64,000 nucleotides of DNA from Henricia sp. BOLD:AAB3569 (GCA_037783545.1 JBBELK010000311.1:682001-746000); one strand, 5' to 3'. Positions 1 to 10,745 are shown, numbered from the stretch's first letter. The notes: a model not told the origin generated them from the sequence alone. Numbers and translations: made by a program.

Positions 1-618
1 ATAAATACGGGATCCAGTGTCCCCCTTACGTCATGACACTTCCGGAGTTGATTTTTATACATAACCTCAGCATAATCGAACAACACCTTTGCCTGTTAAT
101 ATTACCCAAAATATGACGAGAATGATTCAATAAACTGGTGCGATCTTCTATAAATGCAAGTGTGACATTTTGAAATTTATATTGAAGAATTATTGAAATT
201 TCGCTCATAATATATTTGAATTTATAAGGTACTGGTTCTACAGGTGGGTAAAACCAGAAGCTACCTTTTCCAGAAAGAACCTGGTCAAAAAGACTTTAAA
301 TGCAAGCGTAAGAATTTAAAAATGCCTTGGTGTCTCCACTTACGTCGGTAAACAACTTTCTTAAATATTTTCAAAACATGACCAAGACATGTCTAAATGT
401 TTGGAAAATGTTTCAAATATCATACACTATTCAGAAATTGCACGGATATTTCTTCAAAATATTTTGGTAACTTGAAATGGCCATTTTTACAAATGCATCA
501 AAATGTCACACGTTGGCCCCGTATTAAATCCGTGTTCAATCTGAACGAGAAACAAAAAATACCTGAGAAGGTTACGTGTTAATCGGTTACAAATGGAAAT
601 GTTCAATATAAATCTCAC
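1..618. other. plexin A intron sequence, no gene seen
   Basis: On the minus strand this follows the donor of plexin A exon 2. The first 100 bases or so after the donor match the same intron of copy B (after 58945), including a CCATTTGTAACCGATTAACA stretch, and then the two diverge. No match to the exon 3 seen in copy B was found, so that exon of copy A should lie beyond the left edge. Confidence 0.6.
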
Positions 619-819
619 CTTCAGCAATGCACCCTGTGATGTGCCAATGAAAGCGATTGTGTGATTCATCTCAATGCTGGTCACTATTGACGACATGCGA
701 GTTCCTTCCAGCTGAAGCAATGGGGTTGCTGTAACTCCATCAGAGTCACTGCCTCTTGCATACTTGTATGCACCACTCGTGTCGCACTGCAATGCTCTGT
801 AATCTACATATGCAGGGTG
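619..819 (-). CDS. plexin-like receptor copy A, exon 2 (C-terminal part of Sema domain)
   Basis: A 201-base, phase 0 exon coding 67 residues. It is bounded by a polypyrimidine TTTCCTTTTTGCAG acceptor and an AAG|GTGAGA donor on the minus strand. It encodes a stretch ending MNHTIAFIGTSQGALLK, which corresponds to the plexin Sema strand 'GRTVVFAGTRSGRIRK' in known plexins. Copy B has the same exon at 58745-58945 with the same boundaries and mostly identical residues. Plexins are single-pass semaphorin receptors. The Sema domain is the extracellular ligand-binding propeller. The exon lies about 10 kb downstream of exon 1, and the intron between holds a Ty3/Gypsy insertion. The reading frame is open, so the gene may be functional. 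Confidence 0.85.
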
Positions 820-1860
820 CTGCAAAAAGGAAACAATTGGATCCTAAAGTTCAGCACTAATACATGTACACATAAAAACAGTTTATTTAACCATGCTTTT
901 ACAGCAATTCTATTAACCCGAGAGACAGTGTCCCTATTACATCCGAGACGTTTTTACCCTATTTTTGGATTCATAAATTTCAGGAGTCAATACTATTTAG
1001 AAATACCAGTACATGTAGTTTAATGAAATAAAAAATTTCCATTATTTACAACAAAATTTAAGAGTAACAGTCAACTAAATGGAATTTTGAGTAATTTATG
1101 TACACATGTAGGTGTGATTTTTCAGTGGTTTTCAACCAATATTCTTGAACCATATAATGCATTTTATATCTTTCCAAATTCAAATTACAATGATTGTGTA
1201 GGTCGTGTGTTAATGTCAAATTCAACAGACGATTACTTTTATGGTCGGGCTGATGAAATTACCTACATGTAAATTGGCAGCTATTTCGCAACCATCATTT
1301 TATTAAATAATCAAATATTGTCAAATTCCATAAAGACTGAAAACTCAAACATTTTCCCCAGGACTGGAAAAGCAACCGTTTGATGCAACATAATACTAAT
1401 AGATGACTTGCTGACCACTTACAAAATGTACAATGTACATGTAGGCCTATTGGCCATATTATAAAAATGAAGAAATATCACATTTTGTTTCCCAACTTTT
1501 TGGAATGACCTTGTGAGTGAGAACCTGTTATCAATGTAATATTATACAAATATTGACCGCAATAAGGGCCATGGTTAAGATTATAGGCCCAAGGAAGGAA
1601 AAGTTGTATATTTACAGCAAAAAATTGTAGCATGATCACCCGACACTTTAGTAGCACATTTCACCCGACATCGTTTACACTGCAGACAATTCTCTATTTT
1701 CTTAAGGACTTCATCATCTATGACCGACTACAAAACGACCTCGTCGAGATTCCGCCATTACCGTCCTGCTGAATGTTTACGTGAAGCGTGCAGTTGCATA
1801 TTTGGTGCACAGCTATGCTACATGTACACACGTTATGCGCGCGGAACCCGCTATATGACT
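820..1860. other. plexin A intron 1, 3' part
   Basis: Non-coding. About 250 bases next to exon 2 (to about 1090) align in inverse orientation with the intron before copy B exon 2 (about 58500-58744), including a shared ACTACATGTACTGGTATTTC. This shows that the duplication included intron sequence. From 1090 to 1860 nothing recognisable is seen. Confidence 0.6.
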
Positions 1861-1979
1861 ATGCCCCTACTTTTAACCAATCAGATGACAGGAATCTATC
1901 TATGCACGAGGTATATAATCCAATATACATGTACCTCATGTGTAGACTCCTGTCATCTGTGTGGTTAAATGTGGGGGAT
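1861..1979. repeat. foldback (hairpin) MITE-like repeat, 119 bp
   Basis: Two arms of about 50 bases, starting ATGCCCCTAC and ending GTGGGGGAT, pair imperfectly as an inverted repeat. The shared core is CAGATGACAGGA and its complement. There is no coding capacity. It is inferred to be a short non-autonomous DNA transposon. Confidence 0.55.
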
Positions 1980-3317
1980 TGAATTGACCCCATGCCTGTA
2001 CAATAATGACTATGCCATAGACTATGCCATAGTCTTTGCCATGCCCTGGGCATACTGTAATGGGTCCCAATGAATGCGCGCATCACAAAAAGTTTCCAAC
2101 TTGTTATCATTCTTAAGGGAAGAGTTGGAGACTGAGTAGAGAAAGAAAGAAAAATTAACTAATAAAAATTCAACACTGAAGGATTTTGTATTGCCACACA
2201 AGAGTTTGGAGTCATTACAGACGTTTATTCTGCACATGGTTTCAATGGGACACCGTACTTAACGCGACCGTCGAAAACATGTCACGATGATCGCTGTCGG
2301 CGCGCTTCAGGCAGCAACAAAAACCAAAGGATTTCTCCGCAAAAACGACAGTGAGCAACATTCACCAAATTTAAACTGTAATGCTATGGACTGAAGAAGG
2401 CAACTGAGACATTGTTTGATGTTTTACTTTCCTTTATTCTGATCAATTTAAAAACAATGCCTTACATCGTCGAAAACCGGTCATGCGAGGATACATGTAC
2501 TACCGTTACAGGTGTATGTAAACATTTTACTGGTATACTGTATACATGTACATACACATATGTATTAAAACAGGCTGGTAATGGTGCAAACTTAAAGTTG
2601 TTTTGACCTTGTTGATGATGAAATACTCAAGAAAATTACAGAAGCGGCTACATGTAACAGCGAAATAAAATTAAAGCATCAAGTGATGTGCCACCAATAT
2701 TTTGCTGCAAATATACCAGTAAAAACAAAAAATGTTGCCGTAGACCAACTTGATGGCCCAACTTGCAAGATGGCCTAGAAATTGTCAAGTCTACGTACAT
2801 GTACTGTATGTACTTTTTACCATACCACATTTGGTATAAAAAACAAATATTTACTGCTTTTTATTCGGGTTAAGATTATGTACATGTAGGCACTCGGTGA
2901 TGTCGAAGCCATGACCATGCCCCTCGGCTTCCGCCTTGGGGCCTACCGTATAATCTGGCTGTTTGGCAGTTTGATTATTTTTGCATGTTTCTAAGCTCTC
3001 TGATATTTCTAAGCTCTCTGATTAATGACAAATCCCTTGTCTTCTTTTATAAGAAGTGAAAATTGAGACTCATTTTTAACCTACAAATTCGCTCTTTGCT
3101 GGGAAAATGTCAAAATCCTGCCGCTGCGGGCAGCAAACAGACTTGGCCAATATCGTGATGTCATTTTACATGTTTTACGGACTCCATTCCAGCCTGGAAA
3201 AGCAAAGTTCCGGCTCAACAACAAGTTGCAGCTGAAATTAGTTTGCACCGATTCAACAGTCTGGTGCCACACACGTGTGAGAAGGAACATGTGTTATTCC
3301 CCTTGCTACCGTACATG
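1980..3317. other. plexin A intron 1, no gene seen
   Basis: AT-rich intronic sequence with TACATGTA words. Short tandem GACTATGCCATA copies occur at about 2010-2040. No domain or repeat family was recognised. Confidence 0.4.
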
Positions 3318-3636
3318 TGTTAAGGAGATGTTTTCTGGGATCTTATCTCAAAATGACTACAGAAATAATTAAAAGATATTGGATGACTTTTCCACTCGTA
3401 ATATATTTAATTTAAAACAACCAACTAAAACATACATGGAATCCAATGTGTGACCTCCAGCGTCAAAACCCAACGACTACTCACTACCAAAGGCCACGCT
3501 CAAACTATTTATAGTTCCCACAAAATATAGTTCCCACAAAATATAGTTCCCACAAAATATAGTTCCCACAAAATATAGTTCCCACAAAATATAGTTCCCA
3601 CAAAATATAGTTCCCACAAAATATAGTTCCATAACA
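3318..3636 (-). repeat. 3' LTR of the Gypsy element, 8 copies of a 16-bp unit
   Basis: 319 bases. Positions 3511-3636 are a head-to-tail array of TATAGTTCCCACAAAA, eight copies with the last truncated. The other LTR has seven. The array lies at the U3 (transcription start) end of the LTR, a usual place for repeated enhancer units; the enhancer role is inferred. A purine-rich stretch (GAGAGAGGCGGCA on the minus strand) adjoins it at about 3637-3655 and is the likely polypurine tract. Confidence 0.9.
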
Positions 3637-4113
3637 TATGCCGCCTCTCTCAAGAATCGACTCTGTCGGTTCTTTAAAACGTATATGCATATGAAAAAAT
3701 GAATTCCTATTCCATGTAAAATTCCCAAGTAAGTTGCGTGCAAGACCCGAAACCTCTACACATAATATGTGATGTTAAAATTGCCGGCCGGGCTTAAATT
3801 GGTAAAGGTTTTCAAGGTCTCACACCACAGCTTTTAAATCGGAATCATACATGAGAAAATCCAAATTGATTACCTAATTTTAGAAAATCTTGTACATCCA
3901 ACCTTTGAAATCAGTAATTTTTAAGGTTCTAATAAATTTACCAAATAATTTGATGTCTCCAAACCAAATATAAACTAACCGTTATTCACAAATACCACAA
4001 GATACGCGATTCCGGTAGCTCTCGTTTTGAGATTTATAACCTTATTTATAATTTAAACATATTTACAATACACCGACGCAATGACTTACACTTAGTCAAA
4101 TTGTTCCATAAAA

Positions 4114-7100
4114 TTATTTAGTAATTCGCACAGGATGAGTTTTCAAGTATTCTAATGTTACATCATTTAAATGCTGTACTGGTTCCCACGTATTATACTT
4201 AGGAGGAAAGTTCTTCCATTTGATGAGATAGTTCAGTTTTCCGTTCTTGAATTTTCCTCTGATCACCTTCTCCACCTCGTATTCCTGATCATCCGGTGTT
4301 TGCTGTTTTGGCAGACCTGGAATCTGAAGTCCTATATCGGGCGAGTGCTTGGCAAGCAACGGTTCGAAGGAGTTCAGTGGAAAATCGGAATCACACAAGC
4401 CATGCACTGGAGTTGTATTTTCGACTTCGCGTGGTGTAGTGTCACCGGACGGTCGAACATATCTATCGTAGGCGAACTTCATACGGTTGACGTGAATTGG
4501 ACTTGGCAACAGTTTGTTGTTTTCCAAGTTTCGTACCATGAAGTTTGTAGGACCAGTTTGCTTTACCAGCAAATACGGACCACACCACATCTGTTGTAAC
4601 TTTTTCGAAAGTCCAGTTTGTGTCCTTGGGAAGTAGATGAATACGCAATCTCCCACCTGATACTGAACATCCGTTGCGCGATCATCGTAGCGTTGTTTCA
4701 TCTGCGTCTGGTTTTTCAGAAGATGGTCCTTAGAGACTTCCCGAAACGTCTCCAGTTGAGTCACAAGGTGGTGTAGATGTTCCCGCACGGTCTTTTCTTG
4801 CTTCTCCTCCGGTTTGAGTAGCGACACGTCTAAGGGGAGGACGGCCTCTCTGCCATAGAGCAAGAAGAACGGACTGAACCCGATGCTGTTGTCCGCAGGG
4901 CTGCTTCGGTAGGCAAACTGGATTGATGGGATGTACTCGTCCCAATCTGTTTGAAACTTATTAACATAATGTGAAATTGTATCCAAAATAACAGCATTAT
5001 ATCTTTCTTGAACAGCATTGCATTGTGGGTGGTAAGCACTAGTGTTTAGTTTAGTAGTCCTCATAATACGACACACTTCCAACATAAGTTTACTAAGAAA
5101 ATTTGCTCCTCGATCACTCAGGAGAAATCGAGGACATCCATGATTGCAAATAACTTCTCTGTAGAAGTGTGTAGCCACTGTACGAGCATCCATTGAATTA
5201 ACAGGTACAAGAATTGGCCATCTAGTGCAGTGGTCGGTAAAGCACAATACATATTTATTTCCATTATTTGACAAAGGTAGTGGACCTAGAATATCCACAC
5301 TAACTCTTTCAAACGGACCTGGGACCGTCATGGTCATAAGAGGAGCAATCACCTTATGTTTGGGTGTCTTACGATGTGAACAAGAGAGACAAGATCGTAC
5401 CCAATTGTCTATGTCCTTGTGCATTCCTTTCCAAAAATACCTTTGTCTAATTTTTGCATAGGTCTTGTGAAATCCAAAATGTGCAGCTAGAATTTCGTCA
5501 TGATTAGCTACGAGTACATCATTAATATAATCATGAGGTACATACAATTGCACTGTGGTTCTTTCTGGTATGTGACGTTTTGCAGGTGTATGCCAAACGT
5601 GATACAAAGCATCTTCATGAATAAAGTAATGCTCAGATTCGAGTATGATTTGTCGAGCTCTTTTGTCATTATCAGGTAAGTCTTGCATCTTAAGATACCT
5701 GATTATCTCGCCTGCAAACGAATCCTGTTCCTGTGCCTGCTTTAAAACAGAAAGATTAATTTCTTTGTGAATATCTGGTACACAGGAATGGTATTCATCA
5801 CTTTGTGCGTTTTCTAGTCTTTTACCCTTTTGATACCGTACATTTCTTGTGACATTTACCTGAGGTTTCGAATTGCAAGGAACAAAACAATCTTCCAAAG
5901 ATCCAAAATCAAACGGAACCCAATTTGTATCTTTTGGTTTTTCACTATCACGAGCATTATCTGTAGCATGTTCTTTACTAGGTGTGACAGAAACATCACT
6001 TGAGTTTGCAGTATTGTGTGGAATTCTACTTAGAGTGTCAACATTTTTTATTGCACTTCCTGGTCTATGCACAATGTCATAGTCATATGACTGCAAAAGC
6101 AATGCCCAACGAGCGAGTCTGCCCGTTGTAGGTTTGCGACTAAATAACCAGGTAAGTGCTTGATGGTCCGTATTTATTTGGAACTTTGGACCGTACAGTA
6201 AGTAGGAAGAGTATTTCTTTACTCCTTCAACAACTGCCAAAGCCTCGAGCTCTGTGATCGAGTAATTCTTCTCAGCTTTACTCAAACATCTTCCTCCATA
6301 AGCAATCACCTTTTCTGAGTTGTCTTGGATTTGTGATAAGATGTATGCAAGACCTGTTGCAGATGCATCCGTTTGGAGGATAAAACTTGAGTCATTAAAT
6401 CGAGGATAAGACAAAATCGGAGGCTCAACAAGGTTTTGTTTTAGTATTTCGAAAGCCTTTTGACACTCGGAGGACCAAATGAATGGAACACCTTTTCTGG
6501 TTAGTTTTGTCAGTGGATCGGCAATTTGACTGTACTTATTCACATATCTCCTGTAATATCCAGTTATTCCTAAAAAGGATCTAACTTCCGATACATTGGT
6601 AGGGGCAGGGTAATTTTGGATAATTTTCGTCTTTTCCGGATCAGTGGCTACTCCATCTTGTGAGATAATATGGCCTAAATAACGTACCTCATTTACTCCA
6701 AATGTACATTTTCGAGGTTTGAGTTTCAAGTCAGCTGATCTGAATCTGTCGAAAACTTGTCTGAGATGCACTAAGTGATCTGCAAAAGACCTTGAAAATA
6801 TTATCACATCATCAAGATAAATAAGTGCAATTTTCCAATGCAATCCTCGAAGAATTTCATGCATAACTCGTTGAAACGTGCTTGGGGCACCATGCAATCC
6901 AAATGGAAGAACATTAAATTCATACTGACCCTCTTGAGTGACAAATGCGGTCTTACTTCTAGAGTCTTTGTCCAGACCTATTTGCCAGTAACCAGTAGCC
7001 ATGTCAAGTGTGGAAAAATACAGGGGCTGAGCTCGTCCTAAATTATCCAAGGAATCAATGATATTCGGAAGGGGAAAATTGTCACGTTCACTGATTTGAT

Positions 7101-8286
7101 TTATTGTTCGAAAATCGATACAAAATCGGTAATCATTGGACCCTTTCTTTTTGACCAACACAATGCTACTTGACCAAGGCGACGTAGATGGGGATATGAT
7201 GTTGTCTTTCAACATTTGTTGAACTTGTTCCCTAATAACTTGTTGTAGATGAGGAGGATGTCTATACGGACGAGACCGCACTGGTGGATGATTACCCGTA
7301 TTGACAGAATGTTGGATCTTGGTATAATGTCCTAAAGGGCTACCAGAGGTTTGAAAAACATCTGTATACTCTGTAAGTAGATTTTGGAGTTGTTCTTTTT
7401 GTTCTTCAGTTAAACTTTCATTTGGCATATTAACCTGTTCAAGGACTTCTTTTGTTTGTGCCGTAGTACTTGCCTGATCGGAACCATTCTGACTAGGAAT
7501 CTGGACATTCATTGTACAAGGAGCGTCATTAAACGCTGAAAAGGAATGAATATCCTGATCTTGTACAATGGAAAATGTGCCTAGTTTAGTATGACGATAC
7601 ACTTCAATGGTCCTATCTGACGGGTTAAGCAACATCACTGTGATTTTAGTGTATCCATTGTCTTTTCGGGTCTTGGCAATCCCATGAGCAAGATGCAAAC
7701 CTAAATTGGTTACAACACTTGTGGCTTGACACACACCAACAACACCCGCAGGTAAGTTAGTTTTAAGCCGCACTTCAAACAAAGTCTGTGTTCGAGGAGG
7801 TATTTGTAGTCTGGTAAGTGTACGAATTTGGTGGTTTTTCGAAAGACTAATTTTGTTGGCTTTAAAATCCATGTTTGCATTTTGCTCAACCAGGAATTGA
7901 GTGCCAAGAATTATGTCACGGTCTAAGTTAGAGGTAACATGCATAGGTATCAAGAATTCAAACTCGGATATAATCAAAGGAATTTCTGCTACACCTAAAA
8001 TTTTCAGACACGTTCCATTGGCTGTTACAGCTTGTGAAATTTCAGGTTGATGTATTTCAGTTGGTACGGAAACGGTGAACTCTCGAAAACATTTCTCACT
8101 AATGAGATTAATAGTTGCACCAGAGTCCAACAGACAAGGTAATTGTTTAGCACCAAGACCAACATTAATACAACAGCCTGTCATTGTCACATCAATTATT
8201 TGAGAGTCTGTATTAGCCCCTTCACCTACATTTTCAACGGTTGGTTGACTAGATCTTTGAGATTTGGCAGTAGGCGGGGATTTTAG
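4114..8286 (-). CDS. pol: Gypsy pol: protease, reverse transcriptase, RNase H, integrase, chromodomain
   Basis: This is a single open frame. Counting from codon 8190, the protease motif LLDSGA is near residue 22, and the RT runs over about 300-500 with the catalytic YLDD near 457. RNase H (TDASATGLAY, then TDHQALTWL) is near 606-670. The integrase zinc finger (H..H..C..C, ending SCLSCSHRK) is near 900-935, and the catalytic triad is near 958 (SVDILGP), 1022 (LSDRGANF) and 1059 (VQERYN). A chromodomain (EKVIRG..YLIKWKNFP..NTWEP) lies at about 1300-1350 and is expected to bind modified histones and bias insertion. The frame has no ATG near its start. It is open upstream to the frameshift heptamer at the end of gag, so pol is most likely made as a Gag-Pol fusion by a -1 shift. 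All catalytic residues looked for are present. Confidence 0.93.
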   Translation of the reverse strand, partial: LKSPPTAKSQRSSQPTVENVGEGANTDSQIIDVTMTGCCINVGLGAKQLPCLLDSGATINLISEKCFREFTVSVPTEIHQPEISQAVTANGTCLKILGVAEIPLIISEFEFLIPMHVTSNLDRDIILGTQFLVEQNANMDFKANKISLSKNHQIRTLTRLQIPPRTQTLFEVRLKTNLPAGVVGVCQATSVVTNLGLHLAHGIAKTRKDNGYTKITVMLLNPSDRTIEVYRHTKLGTFSIVQDQDIHSFSAFNDAPCTMNVQIPSQNGSDQASTTAQTKEVLEQVNMPNESLTEEQKEQLQNLLTEYTDVFQTSGSPLGHYTKIQHSVNTGNHPPVRSRPYRHPPHLQQVIREQVQQMLKDNIISPSTSPWSSSIVLVKKKGSNDYRFCIDFRTINQISERDNFPLPNIIDSLDNLGRAQPLYFSTLDMATGYWQIGLDKDSRSKTAFVTQEGQYEFNVLPFGLHGAPSTFQRVMHEILRGLHWKIALIYLDDVIIFSRSFADHLVHLRQVFDRFRSADLKLKPRKCTFGVNEVRYLGHIISQDGVATDPEKTKIIQNYPAPTNVSEVRSFLGITGYYRRYVNKYSQIADPLTKLTRKGVPFIWSSECQKAFEILKQNLVEPPILSYPRFNDSSFILQTDASATGLAYILSQIQDNSEKVIAYGGRCLSKAEKNYSITELEALAVVEGVKKYSSYLLYGPKFQINTDHQALTWLFSRKPTTGRLARWALLLQSYDYDIVHRPGSAIKNVDTLSRIPHNTANSSDVSVTPSKEHATDNARDSEKPKDTNWVPFDFGSLEDCFVPCNSKPQVNVTRNVRYQKGKRLENAQSDEYHSCVPDIHKEINLSVLKQAQEQDSFAGEIIRYLKMQDLPDNDKRARQIILESEHYFIHEDALYHVWHTPAKRHIPERTTVQLYVPHDYINDVLVANHDEILAAHFGFHKTYAKIRQRYFWKGMHKDIDNWVRSCLSCSHRKTPKHKVIAPLMTMTVPGPFERVSVDILGPLPLSNNGNKYVLCFTDHCTRWPILVPVNSMDARTVATHFYREVICNHGCPRFLLSDRGANFLSKLMLEVCRIMRTTKLNTSAYHPQCNAVQERYNAVILDTISHYVNKFQTDWDEYIPSIQFAYRSSPADNSIGFSPFFLLYGREAVLPLDVSLLKPEEKQEKTVREHLHHLVTQLETFREVSKDHLLKNQTQMKQRYDDRATDVQYQVGDCVFIYFPRTQTGLSKKLQQMWCGPYLLVKQTGPTNFMVRNLENNKLLPSPIHVNRMKFAYDRYVRPSGDTTPREVENTTPVHGLCDSDFPLNSFEPLLAKHSPDIGLQIPGLPKQQTPDDQEYEVEKVIRGKFKNGKLNYLIKWKNFPPKYNTWEPVQHLNDVTLEYLKTHPVRITK

Positions 8287-9161
8287 TTTAAAGGATAACC
8301 CTCGATGTGAAACTTAGAGTAGCATTCAAATTGCCGATGCCCTGGTTTGCCACAGCGATAACACCTTGGCCTATCTTGCCGAGCATAGCGATTTTGTGGT
8401 GGCGTATTCATTTGTCCACGAGATTCAAAGCGATTTTGATTGGCTTCGGTATTTAATCGAGGATTAAATCCTCGTTTGGCCATCTCATTAACCGTTGTCT
8501 TTATTTGTGCAACTTCTTCACTCAATTGCTGAATTGCATTAACATGTTCATTCATGCCATGGTTAAAAACTGAAGGTACTGCTGTACCTTGAGTTGAATG
8601 AACAGTTGGGCAAGTAGGCGGCTCTGCAACAATTTGAGCAAGACGCGCATAATGAAGTGCACGATTTAAAGACTCGGGTTCTTTGGAGATAACGAAGGCT
8701 CGGATTTGTGGTTGTAAACCCTGGACGAAATGCGTAAGTTTTTCCTGATCAGATTTTTGTAAGCTGTGACTTAATGACGATATGTCTGAAAAATAGTCGT
8801 CTAATGACTCTGATGATTTCTGAGTACGAGTGGCCAGTTTCGTTTCATTTACCCACTTTTGGTTTTTGCCTTGAAAATTCTCAATTAATACAGCTTTTAG
8901 ACCACCGTATGTATCCTTTTGACTTTCATCAAGAGTTGACAACCAGATCGCAGCATTCCCTGTTAATCTCAGGCTCAATGCCAAATGCAATTTATTTGGG
9001 GCAAAATCACGTAACTTGGCATTAAGTTCAAATCTGCTAAGAAATACGTGCAAGTTTTCATCCGGAGAACCCGAATAATTGTCTCTAAAATGCCCTTCAT
9101 ATTTCGACATATTAATTTCTGGGCTTGTATCCTCAGGGGAAAGGTTATGTTCTTCTGCCAT
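8283..9161 (-). CDS. gag: Gypsy Gag with one CCHC zinc knuckle
   Basis: 292 residues from an ATG (MAEEHNLSPED). The central region resembles retrotransposon Gag capsid (..AIWLSTL.., ..LDDYFSDISSLSH..LTHFVQGLQPQIRAFV). Residues 267-282 form a C-X2-C-X4-H-X4-C knuckle (CYRCGKPGHRQFEC) expected to bind element RNA. The stop codon directly follows the slippery heptamer, so a -1 shift reads into pol. Length and layout are normal for Ty3/Gypsy Gag. Confidence 0.92.
   Translation of the reverse strand: MAEEHNLSPEDTSPEINMSKYEGHFRDNYSGSPDENLHVFLSRFELNAKLRDFAPNKLHLALSLRLTGNAAIWLSTLDESQKDTYGGLKAVLIENFQGKNQKWVNETKLATRTQKSSESLDDYFSDISSLSHSLQKSDQEKLTHFVQGLQPQIRAFVISKEPESLNRALHYARLAQIVAEPPTCPTVHSTQGTAVPSVFNHGMNEHVNAIQQLSEEVAQIKTTVNEMAKRGFNPRLNTEANQNRFESRGQMNTPPQNRYARQDRPRCYRCGKPGHRQFECYSKFHIEGYPLN
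8286..8292 (-). promoter_or_regulatory. programmed -1 ribosomal frameshift site TTTAAAC at the gag end
   Basis: On the minus strand the heptamer T TTA AAC fits the X XXY YYZ rule in the gag frame and is followed at once by the gag stop TAA (8285-8283). Slipping back one base gives TTT AAA CTA and enters the pol frame, which is then open without a stop to 4114. A downstream stimulatory structure was not modelled. Confidence 0.8.
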
Positions 9162-9535
9162 AGACTTAACAATATATCTAATTCAAAATTCCATATATCA
9201 CACATACAAATGTAACACGGAAGAATTTACAAGATGGACATCACCCGAGGCCCTGTGTACAAAGTATATGAAAGTGGCTAAAAATATTTAAGCTTTTCAA
9301 ACAAACTTTGTCTTTTGCATCTAAAATTTTCCACTAATGTTCGATGAGGCATTTCAAAAAAAAAAGAAACAGTGATGTCCAACATGTATGTTCTTACCAT
9401 TAAACAAATTAAATGGCAATTTACAAAGAAATACAACAAAATATCTACTTACAATAAAGTCACTGCGTCGTGAGTAGCCGTCGGGCTGGTGCAAGGAAGC
9501 CCACACGGATTCCAAACTCCGGATCTTCCACCATA
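9162..9535 (-). other. Gypsy 5' leader with primer-binding site
   Basis: This is the untranslated leader between the 5' LTR and the gag ATG. Two bases after the LTR, positions 9533-9517 read TGGTGGAAGATCCGGAG on the minus strand. TGG matches the CCA end of a tRNA, so this is the likely primer-binding site. The tRNA species was not identified. Confidence 0.65.
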
Positions 9536-9838
9536 TGTTAAGGAGATGTTTTCTGGGATCTTATCTCAAAATGACTACAGAAATAATTAAAAGATATTGG
9601 ATGACTTTTCCACTCGTAATATATTTAATTTAAAACAACCAACTAAAACATACATGGAATCCAATGTGTGACCTCCAGCGTCAAAACCCAACGACTACTC
9701 ACTACCAAAGGCCACGCTCAAACTATTTATAGTTCCCACAAAATATAGTTCCCACAAAATATAGTTCCCACAAAATATAGTTCCCACAAAATATAGTTCC
9801 CACAAAATATAGTTCCCACAAAATATAGTTCCATAACA
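9536..9838 (-). repeat. 5' LTR of the Gypsy element, 7 copies of the 16-bp unit
   Basis: 303 bases. It matches the 3' LTR base for base wherever checked but has one 16-bp unit fewer in the array at 9729-9838. It begins TGTTATGG and ends CTTAACA in element orientation. Confidence 0.92.
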
Positions 9839-10471
9839 CATGTACCGGGTAGTTCCACAAAAACCGGCTACGTAATACGTGCATGCATTGAGCTTCCCGC
9901 TTGGATATAGCATAAACACTTCACTCGCTGTTTCGGTCAGAAAAGCTGGCTTTTGAAATGAAATTTCAAAATTGCATTATTAATGCCCCTAAACCTAAAA
10001 TTTACTTTGGACAACAGAATTGGCAAAAAAAGTGAAAGGAGAAACGACGACCTCGACTGGCCAACGTACCAGTCAGTGTTCTGTTGCTGACTTTTGCCGT
10101 CGCTGTTTTCAGACTTTTTCCTCGGTCAATTCTTCCTGTTGGAAATTCACTGAATGCTTCTACACATGTACAATGTACATCACTGTCTTCATGGAATGAA
10201 TCGAATGTGGTGAAAACAAAAAAACAAAAAACCACTACAACACTTGAGTCGCTCCACAATGCGGCGCCAGCAAGAAACAGTCATGATCAGTTTAGTCCGT
10301 AAAATTATGTTACAAAACTTTTCAGCCTGATGGCTGTTGTTCAGTTTCAATTGCCCGGAGTTTGGGCTTGAAAAGGAGTTTAAAAGTGCAATTTTTTTCC
10401 CACATTGTTTTCTTGGCATAATGGTTTAAAATCCTGTCTCCATCTTTAACATGCTGTGTCAATGAATACTA
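9839..10471. other. plexin A intron 1, no gene seen
   Basis: No recognisable gene. Short open frames overlap in several phases here with no domain match. Confidence 0.4.
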
Positions 10472-10713
10472 CATGTGGGTCTTTCTATAAATTAGAAGTC
10501 TAATTTTGGTGTCCCCTGTTACATTTTACATCTCGTTTTTGTAAAGTCAGGACACATTCTTTAAATGCTTTCCATCTCAAAGAGTGAGTACAATTCATAC
10601 AAAATGGTTTAAAAGCCATTTTAATGATTTTTGTACGAAAAATAATATATCAGGTGTAACGGGGGAAACTAAATGTCACACTTTTGGACCCCTTATTTAT
10701 TGAAAGACCCATG
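10472..10713. mobile_element. MITE with short TIR (CATGGGTCTTTC)
   Basis: The ends are near-complementary: CATGTGGGTCTTTC..ATAAAT on the left and ATTTATTGAAAGACCCATG on the right. It is 242 bp, non-coding, and lies 33 bases downstream of the plexin A exon 1 donor. An internal stretch GGTCCAAAAGTGTGACA also occurs in the MITE at 48718-49133, so the two may be related. Confidence 0.55.
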
Positions 10714-10745
10714 TACAAGTTTAGACGCATGTAATAAACACTTAC

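Larger units (their letters stand above)
3318..9838 (-). mobile_element. Ty3/Gypsy LTR retrotransposon with chromodomain, nearly intact
   Basis: A complete minus-strand element: 5' LTR (9536-9838), primer-binding region, gag, pol, a purine-rich tract next to the 3' LTR, and the 3' LTR (3318-3636). The LTRs begin TG and end CA, and the element is flanked by a 4-bp target duplication CATG (3314-3317 and 9839-9842). The LTRs differ in length by exactly one 16-bp internal repeat unit and otherwise look almost identical. Gag and pol have no stop codons within their domains. Domain order is protease, RT, RNase H, integrase, chromodomain, which is that of chromoviruses (a branch of Ty3/Gypsy). It lies in intron 1 of plexin A in the same orientation as the gene. 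The features indicate a recent insertion; activity is an inference. Confidence 0.93.

Noticed and set aside
2248-2420. CG-containing stretch that might be an exon
   Set aside because: Short frames only, with no domain and no match to the plexin exons in copy B.
3511-3636. Regular repeats suggestive of a CRISPR array
   Set aside because: The 16-bp units are contiguous with no unique spacers and lie in a retrotransposon LTR of an animal genome.
3477-3743. Open frames across the LTR 16-bp repeats (also 9695-9919), which look like a repeated peptide
   Set aside because: They lie in the LTR, antisense or sense to no known gene, and the pattern is explained by the tandem DNA repeat.
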